Shown one piece after another: positions 14,320-21,507 of a stretch of 27,174 nt of DNA. The stretch's first letter is position 1. Every line of letters starts with the position of its first letter. This stretch comes from Vulcanimicrobiota bacterium (lineage in GTDB: Bacteria > Vulcanimicrobiota > Vulcanimicrobiia > Vulcanimicrobiales > Vulcanimicrobiaceae). The translations under genes and the position numbers were made by a program. The notes under the pieces were generated by a model. The model searched no databases. It saw only the letters and a list, made by a program, of their open reading frames with translations, and had not been told where the DNA came from. The stretch lies in contig PMFP01000064.1 of NCBI GenBank assembly GCA_003155175.1, forward strand, positions 160 to 27,333, given 5' to 3'.

Positions 14320-15858
14320 ATGATCACGGACGCATATCTGATTCGCCGGCTCGGGCACGAGGTCGAAGAACGGCTCGCCGGAGCTAAGGTTCGCGACGTC
14401 GGGCTCCTCGACGACGGGCGCATCGCCATCGTCCTTTGGAAGAACGGCGCCTCGACGGCCCTGTGCATGGACGTCTTCGGCTCGCCACCGCTGCTGACCG
14501 TCGAGCCGGAAGAGCCGGGCATCGCGATCGAGCCCGGCTTCGTTCGCACGCTTGCCGGCGCGCTGCGCGGGACGGTTCTTCTGGAGGTTCGCGCCCGGCG
14601 CGGCGACCGCGTATTGCGACTCTCGTTTGGTTCGCGCAATCGGTTCGGCGTCGGCGAGCGGCTGGAGGTTTACGTCGAGCTCGTCCCTCGCTTCGGCAAC
14701 GTCGTTCTGGTCAAGGGCGAGACCGTCGTCGCCGCGCTCAAGGAATTCTCCCCGGCCGAGAATCCGCGGCGACCCATCGCCGCAGGGCTGCCGTATACTC
14801 CGCCGCCCGCGCGAACCGGCGCGCCGCTGCCCGGACTCGTCGCCCGGGGACGCACGGCCGAGGAGTGCGATGCCGCCCTCGCGTTGCTCGAAAGCGACGC
14901 CGCGCTCGCGGGGCGGGTCTACACGTACCGCCGCGACGGCCGCGTCGCGCAATCGCATCTTCTTCCATTGGGCGGGTTTGAGGACGCGAGCGTCACGCGC
15001 GATGCATCGCTTCTCGAAGCGCTCGCCGAGTACGGACGCGTGCGTGCCCGCGGCGAAGGCGCCGGCGGCGCGAAACGGCGCTCCGCGCTCGAACGGCTCC
15101 TTGCCAAGCGAGAGACCCGCATACGCGGGGAACTGGTCGCGCTGGAGCGGCGGCGCGAAGCTGCGGAGCGTCGCGACGCGCTTAGGGCCGAAGGCGAAGG
15201 CATCTACGCACGCATGCACGAGATCGAAACGCCCCTCGCGCGCGAGGAGGCCAATAAGCGCGCGCAAGACCTCTTCGCAAGCTACAAGAAACTCGGCGCC
15301 TCGCTGCCGCACCTCGACGCGCGGCAGCGCCATTTGGAAACGCAACTCGAGGCCGTGGATACGCTGCGCTGGGAGGCGGGACGGGCCTCCGGACCCGATC
15401 TCGACGAAGTCGAGCGCGCCGCGGCGGCACTCGCGACGCACGCCGGGGCCAACGCAAAGACGTCGAAACCTGCATCGAAACGCCGCAAGCGCGCCCGGCT
15501 CGAGCTGCGTGCGCCGGACGGTTCGCGCGTCCTGGTCGGACGCTCGCCGGCGGAAAATGCCGACCTCACGTTTCGCGTGGCAAACCCCGGCGATCTCTGG
15601 TTCCACGCGCGCGGCACGCCCGGAGCGCACGTGGTTTTGCAGCGCGACGATCGGCGGACGCCCTCGCAGCGCGACGTCGAGTTTGCGGCATCGCTCGCCG
15701 CCGCGCATTCGAAGGCGCGCGCGAGCGGAAAAGTGCCGGTGGACTACACGCAGCGCAAACACGTGCGCAAGCGGCCCGACGCGCCGCCGGGCCTGGTCTG
15801 GTACGCGCAAGCCAAGACGGCGATCGTGACTCCGTACGTCGAGCCCTTGCCGGGATAA
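14320..15858 (+). CDS. rqcH: RqcH/NFACT-family ribosome quality control protein
   Basis: This 512-residue protein is slightly shorter than the usual 550-590. Residues 1-180 form the NFACT-N domain (MITDAYLIRRLGHEVEERLAGAKV, LRLSFGSRNRFGVGERLEVYVELVPRFGNVVLV). Residues about 240-375 include helix-hairpin and long coiled-coil segments rich in Arg, Glu and Ala. Residues 390-510 are NFACT-R: VLVGRSPAENADLTFRVANPGDLWFHARGTPGAHVVL, then DVEFAASLAAAHSKARASGKVPVDYT. RqcH binds obstructed 50S subunits with peptidyl-tRNA and recruits tRNA-Ala to add C-terminal alanine tails; some relatives are named FbpA. It is alone on the plus strand and meets sodB tail to tail at a shared hairpin. Confidence 0.9.
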   Translation: MITDAYLIRRLGHEVEERLAGAKVRDVGLLDDGRIAIVLWKNGASTALCMDVFGSPPLLTVEPEEPGIAIEPGFVRTLAGALRGTVLLEVRARRGDRVLRLSFGSRNRFGVGERLEVYVELVPRFGNVVLVKGETVVAALKEFSPAENPRRPIAAGLPYTPPPARTGAPLPGLVARGRTAEECDAALALLESDAALAGRVYTYRRDGRVAQSHLLPLGGFEDASVTRDASLLEALAEYGRVRARGEGAGGAKRRSALERLLAKRETRIRGELVALERRREAAERRDALRAEGEGIYARMHEIETPLAREEANKRAQDLFASYKKLGASLPHLDARQRHLETQLEAVDTLRWEAGRASGPDLDEVERAAAALATHAGANAKTSKPASKRRKRARLELRAPDGSRVLVGRSPAENADLTFRVANPGDLWFHARGTPGAHVVLQRDDRRTPSQRDVEFAASLAAAHSKARASGKVPVDYTQRKHVRKRPDAPPGLVWYAQAKTAIVTPYVEPLPG

Positions 15859-15886
15859 CAAAAACGAGCGCCGGTTCCGGCGCTCG
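15856..15886 (-). terminator. Strong intrinsic terminator of sodB
   Basis: CGAGCGCCGG (15865-15874) and CCGGCGCTCG (15877-15886) form a perfect 10-bp stem around TT. Read on the minus strand, the hairpin is followed at once by TTTTTGTTA (15864-15856), so it terminates sodB transcription. On the plus strand it lies six bases past the rqcH stop without a T-run and may only help there. Confidence 0.85.
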
Positions 15887-15911
15887 CTCGATTCGCAGTG
15901 AAACGCGTGGC

Positions 15912-16499
15912 CTAGGGTAGACGCGCCTCGCACGCCTTCCAATTCGTGTTGGCAAAGAACGCCTCGACGTACTTGCCGCGCTCGGACGGCTTGTAGTCCT
16001 TGATGAACGCATGTTCCCAGACGTCCATGACGACGATGGGCGAGAAGCCGGCGAGGTTGCCGTTCTCGTGGTCGGAGACCCAGTGATTCGTGATCTGCCC
16101 GTTCGCCGGGTCGTGGTAGGCGATCGCCCATCCGACGCCGCGCATCGTGCCGACGGCTGCGAAATCTTTCTTCCAGGCGTCGAACCCGCCGTACGCTTCG
16201 CCGAGCGCGTCGTAGAGCTTGCCGGAGGTCAAGTCGTGCGAACCCTTGCTCATGTTGTCGAAATAGTATTCGTGGAGGCGCATGCCGTTGTATTCAAAGC
16301 CGAGCCGGCGGACGAGCTCTGCGTACGCGGGATTGGGTCCTTGATTCTTCCCCGCCGCGCGGATTTCACCGAGCATTTCGTTGAGGAGGTTGGTGTTTTT
16401 TACGTAGCCTTCGTACAGGCCGAAATGCATTTCGAGCGTTCCGTCCGAGATGCCCTCGAGGCCCGCTAGATCCCACTTCTTGGGCGTATAGATTTTCAT
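15912..16499 (-). CDS. sodB: Fe/Mn superoxide dismutase, divergent
   Basis: This 195-residue protein is the usual Fe/Mn SOD length, with no signal peptide, so it should be cytoplasmic. Metal ligands are visible: His25 (LEMHFGLYEGYV), His76 (RLHEYYFDN), Asp159 and His163 (DVWEHAF). The C-terminal DVWEHAFIKDYKPSERGKYVEAFF is diagnostic. The first helix lacks the classical HHxxHH pattern: positions that normally hold extra His carry Phe26, Tyr29 and Glu30. Gly-Val-Gly-Trp replaces the usual Gly-Ser-Gly-Trp. Metal preference cannot be told by eye. The gene starts 75 bases after the last frame of the queA cluster on the same strand and ends at a strong terminator, so it may be the tail of that transcript or have its own promoter. 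Confidence 0.88.
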   Translation of the reverse strand: MKIYTPKKWDLAGLEGISDGTLEMHFGLYEGYVKNTNLLNEMLGEIRAAGKNQGPNPAYAELVRRLGFEYNGMRLHEYYFDNMSKGSHDLTSGKLYDALGEAYGGFDAWKKDFAAVGTMRGVGWAIAYHDPANGQITNHWVSDHENGNLAGFSPIVVMDVWEHAFIKDYKPSERGKYVEAFFANTNWKACEARLP

Positions 16500-16574
16500 G
16501 AATCAGTCGTATCCTTCTACTTCTCGCGCTTACAAGTGCGAGGAAGGTGTTCTCCGCGACGCTTCCCGCGTCAT
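16500..16574 (-). promoter_or_regulatory. sodB leader
   Basis: This is a 75-base gap on the minus strand. It holds two small stems, GACGC-GGGAA-GCGTC and CTCGC-N10-GCGAG, and an AAGGA (16516-16512) 12 bases before ATG 16499 as the probable ribosome-binding site. TTGTAA could be a weak -35, but no good -10 is seen at the right spacing. Confidence 0.3.
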
Positions 16575-16866
16575 TTATGACACGGGGTCCGCATTTCGCG
16601 CGCCGCCCGCCGGCACGGAGACGTTTCCCGTGATTTTGGCCGGGAGCGCGCGCAACTCCTCAAGGATGAGATTCTGCGTGCTCTGGAGCGACTCAAGCGG
16701 GCTGGTGCCCGGTTGGACAGCACGTCGTTTGTGGCCCCCCCGGAGCGTAGCCGGCACCTTTACGCACGAGAATCGCCGCGGAGTTCGCCTCGGTGTGCTC
16801 GCTGACTTCGCGAACGGCGCGCTCGAGCAGCAACGTGGTGTCGATGAGCTTGCGCCCCTCCCTCAT
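16575..16866 (-). pseudogene. Small helical protein gene, apparently frameshifted in a run of seven G
   Basis: ATG 16866 overlaps the queA stop as ATGA, a normal coupled start. As written, the frame gives 57 residues and stops at 16693 (MREGRKLIDTTLLLERAVREV, then SEHTEANSAAILVRKGAGYAPGG and a non-coding-looking tail). The +1 frame from 16734 continues with coding-like codons (TSPLESLQSTQNLILEELRAL, then PAKITGNVSVPAGG) to TAA at 16575. The two frames meet at G7 (16741-16735); with six G they would join into a 96-residue protein, APGG-HKRRAV. This suggests a sequencing or assembly error, a real mutation, or slippage. I do not recognise the protein; it looks soluble and helical. Confidence 0.55.
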
Positions 16867-17918
16867 CGAGTCAACAGCATCGCGTCGCCGAAGGAAAAGA
16901 AACGGTAGCGAAGCCGGACCGCCTCGGCGTACGCGGCGAGCATGCGCTCGCGACCGGCAAACGCGCTGACGAGGACCAAGAGCGTCGAGCGCGGGAGATG
17001 GAAGTTCGTGATGAGCGCGTCGACGACCGCAAAACGGAAACCGGGCGTTATGAAGATCTTCGTCGCGTACGCGCCGGCGGTCAACGCGCCGTTGTCGCGC
17101 ACGTTGCCTTCGAGGGCGCGTACGACGGTCGTTCCGGCGGCGACGATGCGACGCCCTTGCCGTTTTGCGCCGGAGATTCGCCGGACGGCTTCCGGCGAGA
17201 TTTCGTACGCCTCGCCGTGCATCGCATGCTCGTCGACGCGATCGCCTTGCATCGGCCGGAACGTTCCGATCCCGACGTCGAGCGTCAGGCGCACGAGCTC
17301 GACGCCGCGTCTTTCGAGATGCGAGAGCAACTCGGGCGTGAAATGCAGCGACGCCGTCGGCGCAGCCACGCTGCCGGGCACGCGCGCGAACACCGTCTGA
17401 TATCCGCGCTGCGCGGCGTCGGAATCGCTCTTTACGTAAGGCGGCAGCGGAAGCCGGCCGGCTCGTGCAAGGAATTCCGCGAACGGCGCGTCGATCTCCA
17501 ATGCGATCGTTCGGACGCCGCCCTCGCCCGCGTCGACCACCGTCGCGAATCCGAGCGCACCGTTCGCATCGGCGAAACGCACGCGCTCGCCGGGCGGCAA
17601 CCGGCGCGCCGGCCGGGCAAGGGCGATCCAGCGCAAGGCGTCTTCGCGATAGCGCTCCGAACCGGCGGGATGCAGGAGCAAGAACTCGACCCGGCCGCCC
17701 GTCGGCTCGCGAGTTCCTGAAATGCGCGCGGCGATAACGCGCGTCTCGTTGAGAACCAGGACGTCGCCGGCGCGCAGAAAGGCTCCGAGCTCGCGGAACG
17801 TCCGGTGCTGCGGAGGCCCCGCAGCGTCCAAGACCATCAGCCGGCAGGCGTCGCGCGGCTCTACGGGCGCCTGAGCGACGAGCTCGTCCGGGAGCTCGTA
17901 TGCATAGGCGGCCGTCAG
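16863..17918 (-). CDS. queA: S-adenosylmethionine:tRNA ribosyltransferase-isomerase (queuosine synthesis)
   Basis: This protein of about 351 residues transfers and isomerises the ribose of S-adenosylmethionine onto 7-aminomethyl-7-deazaguanine in tRNA. The N-terminus YELPDELVAQAPVEPRDACRLMVLD, the VLVLNETRVIAARISGTREPTGGRVEFLLL segment, DVGIGTFRPMQ, HGEAYEIS, GTTVVRALE and the closing FHLPRSTLLVLVSAFAG are all QueA landmarks. Start: no ATG, GTG or TTG lies in frame close upstream of the conserved N-terminus. The codon CTG at 17918 overlaps the pilZ stop as CTGA and gives the expected length, so I take CTG as the start; the next in-frame ATG would remove conserved residues. The gene lies between pilZ and a small gene, both joined by 4-base overlaps. 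Confidence 0.92.
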   Translation of the reverse strand: MTAAYAYELPDELVAQAPVEPRDACRLMVLDAAGPPQHRTFRELGAFLRAGDVLVLNETRVIAARISGTREPTGGRVEFLLLHPAGSERYREDALRWIALARPARRLPPGERVRFADANGALGFATVVDAGEGGVRTIALEIDAPFAEFLARAGRLPLPPYVKSDSDAAQRGYQTVFARVPGSVAAPTASLHFTPELLSHLERRGVELVRLTLDVGIGTFRPMQGDRVDEHAMHGEAYEISPEAVRRISGAKRQGRRIVAAGTTVVRALEGNVRDNGALTAGAYATKIFITPGFRFAVVDALITNFHLPRSTLLVLVSAFAGRERMLAAYAEAVRLRYRFFSFGDAMLLTR

Positions 17919-18262
17919 TCGTTCGTCGTTGCTTTGCGTTTGGTCCTCAAGAACTCGGTTAGTCGCAAGACGTCTTCGCTCGTGAGATCCACGAAGCGGA
18001 CGCCGAAGCGATAGTGCCCGCCCTCTTCGGAGCGAACCCAGCAGACCTGACCCCGCAGCGTGAGCGCGGGTTCGCGTTTCATCGTGAACGCATAAACCGT
18101 TCCGACCGGGAAGTACTCGTCCGCCGTCGCCCCCAGGCCCGTACCCGAAAGGTCCGAGATCGTGCAACGCACGGCTTCGGCTTTGAGCGCGTCGTCGAAC
18201 GTCGCCTCGATGGACATGCGAAGCCGCGGCTCGCGGCGCTTCTCTTCTTCTGCCTCAGGCAT
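17915..18262 (-). CDS. PilZ-domain c-di-GMP-binding protein
   Basis: This 115-residue protein is almost entirely one PilZ domain. The c-di-GMP-binding signature is present in both halves: RxxxR as Arg9-Arg-Glu-Pro-Arg13, and D/NxSxxG as Asp37-Leu-Ser39-Gly-Thr-Gly42, followed by beta strands (TLRGQVCWVRSEEGGHYRFGVRFVDL) and a C-terminal helix. It probably acts as a stand-alone cytoplasmic c-di-GMP effector; its partner is unknown. ATG 18262 overlaps the end of the SpoIID-like gene by 8 bases (ATGCCTGA), and its stop overlaps queA, so it is embedded in the same transcript. Confidence 0.88.
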   Translation of the reverse strand: MPEAEEEKRREPRLRMSIEATFDDALKAEAVRCTISDLSGTGLGATADEYFPVGTVYAFTMKREPALTLRGQVCWVRSEEGGHYRFGVRFVDLTSEDVLRLTEFLRTKRKATTND

Positions 18263-19271
18263 TTCCGATCACCGTTCCGGGAAAGTAGAAGCCGACGATG
18301 TCGGCCGCCGATCCGCCGCGGCTTGCATAGCCCCGGGCGCCCCATTGGCAGAGACCGACCCCGTGTCCGAGTCCTCCACCCTCGGCGTGCAGCGTCCCTG
18401 CCCCGGTCATCGCCAGCTGGTAGATTCGCAGGCTCTTGATGACGCGGTTCCCCAGACCGCTGCGGAACGCGCTGCCGCGGATCACGGTTCCGCCGCCGTC
18501 GGTTGCCAGTTGCACGGCCGTCGCCCGTCCGCTGGCATCTTGAGCGGCAACGCGCACGTTGCGAAGCGTTCCGCCGGTTGCCGCCAAGGCCGCGCCAAAG
18601 GCTTGCTCGACCTCGTCCACGGGCACGTCGGCGGTCCAACGATAGTTCGGCGACTCGTCGCAATACGGACAGACGACCCCCTCGAGATACGGAAACCCAG
18701 CGCCGCCCCAGGCCGCCGACGAGGCCTCGGTGTGGCCGCCGCAACACGCCGAATACGCGATCTGCGCGAACGCGCTTCCGTAGCGCAACACGCGTCCGGC
18801 CGTCGCATCCACCGCGGCGCGCGCGGCATCGGACTCGCTGCGCGTTCCGCCGTAGACCTGATCGGCTTCCGAGGGCACGAGATCGTAGTCGCGGCGCGGA
18901 TTGCTGCGTTGCAGCACGTAGGTTCGCGCGCAAATGGCTTGCGCCTGAAGCGCTGCCGAGGGCCAGCCCGGCGACATCTCGAGGGGCACGACGCTGTAGA
19001 GGTACGCCTCGAGCGGTACGTCATTCACGACTCGCCCGTCGGCGAGCACGGAAAACGAACCGCGGTAGCGGTTCCCATTAAACAGAAACGCGTCGTTTCC
19101 GATCGCTTCCGCTTGGCCTTCGCCGAGCAGCACGCGCAGCGATGCCTCCGGCGAGCTCATGGCCGGGTCTGCGTCGCCGCTCGGCATTCCCTGCGCGAAG
19201 ACTCTCCGCGGCGCGACCGATGCGAGCAACGAAGCGGCGGCGGTCGCGGCGAGGAACGAGCGGCGCCGCAT
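18255..19271 (-). CDS. SpoIID/LytB-domain protein with twin-arginine-type signal
   Basis: This is a protein of about 338 residues. The N-terminus MRRRSFLAATAAASLLASVA resembles a twin-arginine signal peptide (R-R-R-S-F-L), so it is likely exported folded. The SpoIID domain runs from about residue 42 to the end: the region VNDVPLEAYLYSVVPLEMSPGWPSAALQAQAICARTY holds the conserved catalytic Glu (Glu98), SACCGGHTEASSAAWGG follows, and GLGHGVGLCQWGARGYASRG is near the C-terminus. CPYC (201-204) may bind metal. In endospore formers SpoIID is a lytic transglycosylase; LytB acts as an amidase enhancer. Nothing here implies sporulation. ATG 19271 shares its first base with the ruvB stop (TGATG); GTG 19274 (GTGA) is the alternative. 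Confidence 0.88.
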   Translation of the reverse strand: MRRRSFLAATAAASLLASVAPRRVFAQGMPSGDADPAMSSPEASLRVLLGEGQAEAIGNDAFLFNGNRYRGSFSVLADGRVVNDVPLEAYLYSVVPLEMSPGWPSAALQAQAICARTYVLQRSNPRRDYDLVPSEADQVYGGTRSESDAARAAVDATAGRVLRYGSAFAQIAYSACCGGHTEASSAAWGGAGFPYLEGVVCPYCDESPNYRWTADVPVDEVEQAFGAALAATGGTLRNVRVAAQDASGRATAVQLATDGGGTVIRGSAFRSGLGNRVIKSLRIYQLAMTGAGTLHAEGGGLGHGVGLCQWGARGYASRGGSAADIVGFYFPGTVIGNA

Positions 19272-20365
19272 CACAGCAGGCGCTCTTGAACGGCGGCCGC
19301 TTTCGATACGGCGCCGAGGTGCGCGTAGGCGGCCGGCGTCGCTTTGCGTCCTTGCGCCGTCCGCACGACGAAGCCGTGCTTGAGCAAGTACGGCTCGACC
19401 ACGTCCTCCAGCGTCTCGGCGTCTTCGGTCAGCGTTGCGGCAATCGCCGCGATGCCGACCGGGCCGCCGCCGTAGTTTTCTACGACCGTTCGCAGATATG
19501 CGCGATCGAGGTTGTCCAGGCCCAGCTCGTCCACGCCTTCCCGCAAGAGCGCGAGGTCGGCGACGTCGCGCGTAATCCGGCCGCTGGCGCGAACTTCCGC
19601 GTAGTCCCGAACTCGCCGCAGCAGGCGGTTCGCGATGCGGGGCGTTCCGCGCGAACGCGCGGCAATCGTGTGCGCGCCCTCGGCATCGATCGGGACGTTC
19701 AGAACGCCGGCCGAACGCAGCACGATCCGCTCGAGGTCGGCAACGTCGTAGTAGTCGAGATGGTGTACGATCCCGAACCGCTCGCGCAGCGGGGCCGAGA
19801 GCATGCCGGCGCGCGTCGTCGCACCGATCAGCGTGAACCGTTTGAGCGGCAGCTTGATGGTCTTGGCGTAGGCCCCGCGGTCGACGATGAAGTCGATCTG
19901 AAAATCTTCCATCGCGGGATAGAGAAATTCTTCGACCACGCGTCCCAGGCGATGCGTTTCGTCGATGAACAGCACGTCGCCCGCTTCCAACGACGTGAGG
20001 ATGCCGACGAGGTCCTTGGGCTTCTCGAGCGTCGGTCCGCTGGTCGGCCGGAAATTCGCATTGAGCTCGCGCGCGATCAGACTTGCCAGCGTCGTCTTTC
20101 CGAGTCCCGGCGGCCCGTAGAACAGAACGTGTTCGAGGACCTCGCCGCGGCCTTTTGCCGCGTCGATGGCGATGCGGAGATTGTCCACGACCTTGCGCTG
20201 CCCGACGTATTCGTCGAACGTGCGGGGGCGCAAGCTCGCGCCGTAGATCTCGTCTTCGAGCGTGTCGTCGGGCGCGAGCAGCCGCGCCGCGATCTCGTCC
20301 TCGCCGTCCGTCGCCGGCAGAACGTGTTCGGGTCCCAGCAGCCTGCGGCGCGTTTCTTCAGGCAT
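19271..20365 (-). CDS. ruvB: Holliday junction branch migration ATPase RuvB
   Basis: This 364-residue AAA+ motor drives branch migration with RuvA. LRPRTFDEYVGQ marks the start of the core; Walker A is GPPGLGKTT (84-92); RPTSGPTLEKPKDLVGILTSLEAGDVLFIDETHRL contains Walker B and sensor surroundings; then FTLIGATTRAGMLSAPLRERFG (sensor 1 and arginine-finger region) and the winged-helix C-terminus NYGGGPVGIAAIAATL, LLKHGFVVRTAQGRKAT. Walker B reads DETH instead of the usual DEIH (Thr137), a mild variation. The N-terminal extension of about 40 residues is longer than in E. coli. ATG 20365 overlaps the ruvA end by 8 bases. Confidence 0.96.
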   Translation of the reverse strand: MPEETRRRLLGPEHVLPATDGEDEIAARLLAPDDTLEDEIYGASLRPRTFDEYVGQRKVVDNLRIAIDAAKGRGEVLEHVLFYGPPGLGKTTLASLIARELNANFRPTSGPTLEKPKDLVGILTSLEAGDVLFIDETHRLGRVVEEFLYPAMEDFQIDFIVDRGAYAKTIKLPLKRFTLIGATTRAGMLSAPLRERFGIVHHLDYYDVADLERIVLRSAGVLNVPIDAEGAHTIAARSRGTPRIANRLLRRVRDYAEVRASGRITRDVADLALLREGVDELGLDNLDRAYLRTVVENYGGGPVGIAAIAATLTEDAETLEDVVEPYLLKHGFVVRTAQGRKATPAAYAHLGAVSKAAAVQERLL

Positions 20366-20987
20366 TCTTGTCGGCTTTCGCTTTGCGCCGGTAAATCTCC
20401 GCGAGCAGCGCCTCGGCGTCGCGCGCGCCGCCGTCGCCGTCGAGCGCGTCGCGGATCATGCCGTCGGCCTCCGCGCGCTTGTAGCCGAGCTGGAGCAGCA
20501 CGGCGTGCGCTTCCTCGGCGAAGTCCGGCATCGCGACGGGCGGCGCCGGTTCGGCTTCGCGGATCAGCAGAAAACGCGCGACTTTGCCTTGCAGCTTGGC
20601 GACGATATCGCGCGCCTTTTGCGGCCCGATCCCCGGCAGCGCGCGCAACGCGGCATGGTCGCCGCGGTCGATGGCGCCGGCGATGGACGACATCGGCTGC
20701 GAGAACGCGCGCGCTGCCGAGCGCGGACCGATCGACGCGACGCTCAAGAGCGCTTCGAAGAATTCGCGTTCCACCGCGTTGGTAAAGCCGTAGTACGTAA
20801 ACCGGCCGCTATTGCCGTCCATGTTCAAGACGGCGTAGACTTCGAGCGTGACGTCGCTTCCGGCGCCGCCATCCACCTTGCCGGCAATGCACGGGGGTAG
20901 GACGATCTCGTACCCGAGGCCGTTGACGTCCAGGATGACGCTTTCGGGACGGCGTTCGACGAGCAGTCCGGCGATCCGTGAGAACAT
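20358..20987 (-). CDS. ruvA: Holliday junction-binding protein RuvA
   Basis: This 209-residue protein binds four-way junctions and loads RuvB. The OB-fold domain I is MFSRIAGLLVERRPESVILDVNGLGYEI. Domain II contains two helix-hairpin-helix motifs, SVASIGPRSAARAF and ALPGIGPQKARDIVAKL, and domain III at about 160-200 is the RuvB-contacting helical bundle (EEAHAVLLQLGYKRAEADGMI). FTYYGFTNAVEREFFEALL is typical. It starts seven bases after the ruvC stop and overlaps ruvB by 8 bases, the classical ruvCAB order. Confidence 0.95.
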   Translation of the reverse strand: MFSRIAGLLVERRPESVILDVNGLGYEIVLPPCIAGKVDGGAGSDVTLEVYAVLNMDGNSGRFTYYGFTNAVEREFFEALLSVASIGPRSAARAFSQPMSSIAGAIDRGDHAALRALPGIGPQKARDIVAKLQGKVARFLLIREAEPAPPVAMPDFAEEAHAVLLQLGYKRAEADGMIRDALDGDGGARDAEALLAEIYRRKAKADKNA

Positions 20988-20994
20988 CGGCGCC

Positions 20995-21507
20995 CTACCC
21001 GGCTGCGAGAATGCGGTGGGCGTCGCGCACGTTGAGATACGCGAGCGCCAGGGCGAGGGCGTCGGAGACGTCGAGCGGACGCGGTTCGCTGCGCAGCCCG
21101 AGCAGGTGCCGCACCATGGCGTTGACCTGCTCCTTCCGCGCGCTGCCCGAACCCGTGAGCGACCGCTTCACGTGCGCGTGCGCGAGGGTCTCGACGGGCA
21201 AACCGGCCTGCGCGCCCGCCAAGCACAGGACGCCGCGCGCGTGCCCCATGAGCACGGCCGTCGACGGGTTCTTGTAGGTGGTGTAGAGCTCTTCGATGAC
21301 GACCACGTCGGGTTTGGTCTGCGCGATGATCTCCACGGTCGCCGCGTGCAGGTCGCGCAGGCGCTCTTCGAGCGCGAGAGCCGGACTGGGCGCGACCACG
21401 CCCGCTTCGATCAAGCGAATGCGCGAGCCGGTGCGTTCGATGATGCCGTAGCCCGTAACGCGCAGCGCGGGGTCGATGCCGAGTATGCGAAGCGGCCCAG
21501 CCGTCAC
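20995..21507 (-). CDS. ruvC: Holliday junction resolvase RuvC
   Basis: This 170-residue endonuclease cuts Holliday junctions symmetrically. The acidic catalytic set can be traced: Asp12 in ILGIDPALRVTGYG, Glu72 in VVIEELYTTYKNPSTA, and Asp146 and Asp149 in LDVSDALALALAYLN. HAHVKRSLTGSGSARKEQV is the conserved DNA-binding loop region. The length is usual. GTG 21507 overlaps the kinase stop as GTGA, linking DNA repair to the cell-wall kinase gene at the translational level. Confidence 0.95.
   Translation of the reverse strand: MTAGPLRILGIDPALRVTGYGIIERTGSRIRLIEAGVVAPSPALALEERLRDLHAATVEIIAQTKPDVVVIEELYTTYKNPSTAVLMGHARGVLCLAGAQAGLPVETLAHAHVKRSLTGSGSARKEQVNAMVRHLLGLRSEPRPLDVSDALALALAYLNVRDAHRILAAG

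Noticed and set aside
16498..16908. A 136-codon plus-strand frame opposite the sodB leader and the queA end
   Set aside because: It runs antisense to queA and to the coupled small gene, its product has no family resemblance, and the minus-strand reading has better start context and codon use.
17918..18167. An 83-residue N-terminal extension of queA reaching into pilZ and beyond
   Set aside because: It would read pilZ in another frame and gives a low-complexity Arg/Gly-rich sequence unlike any QueA N-terminus.
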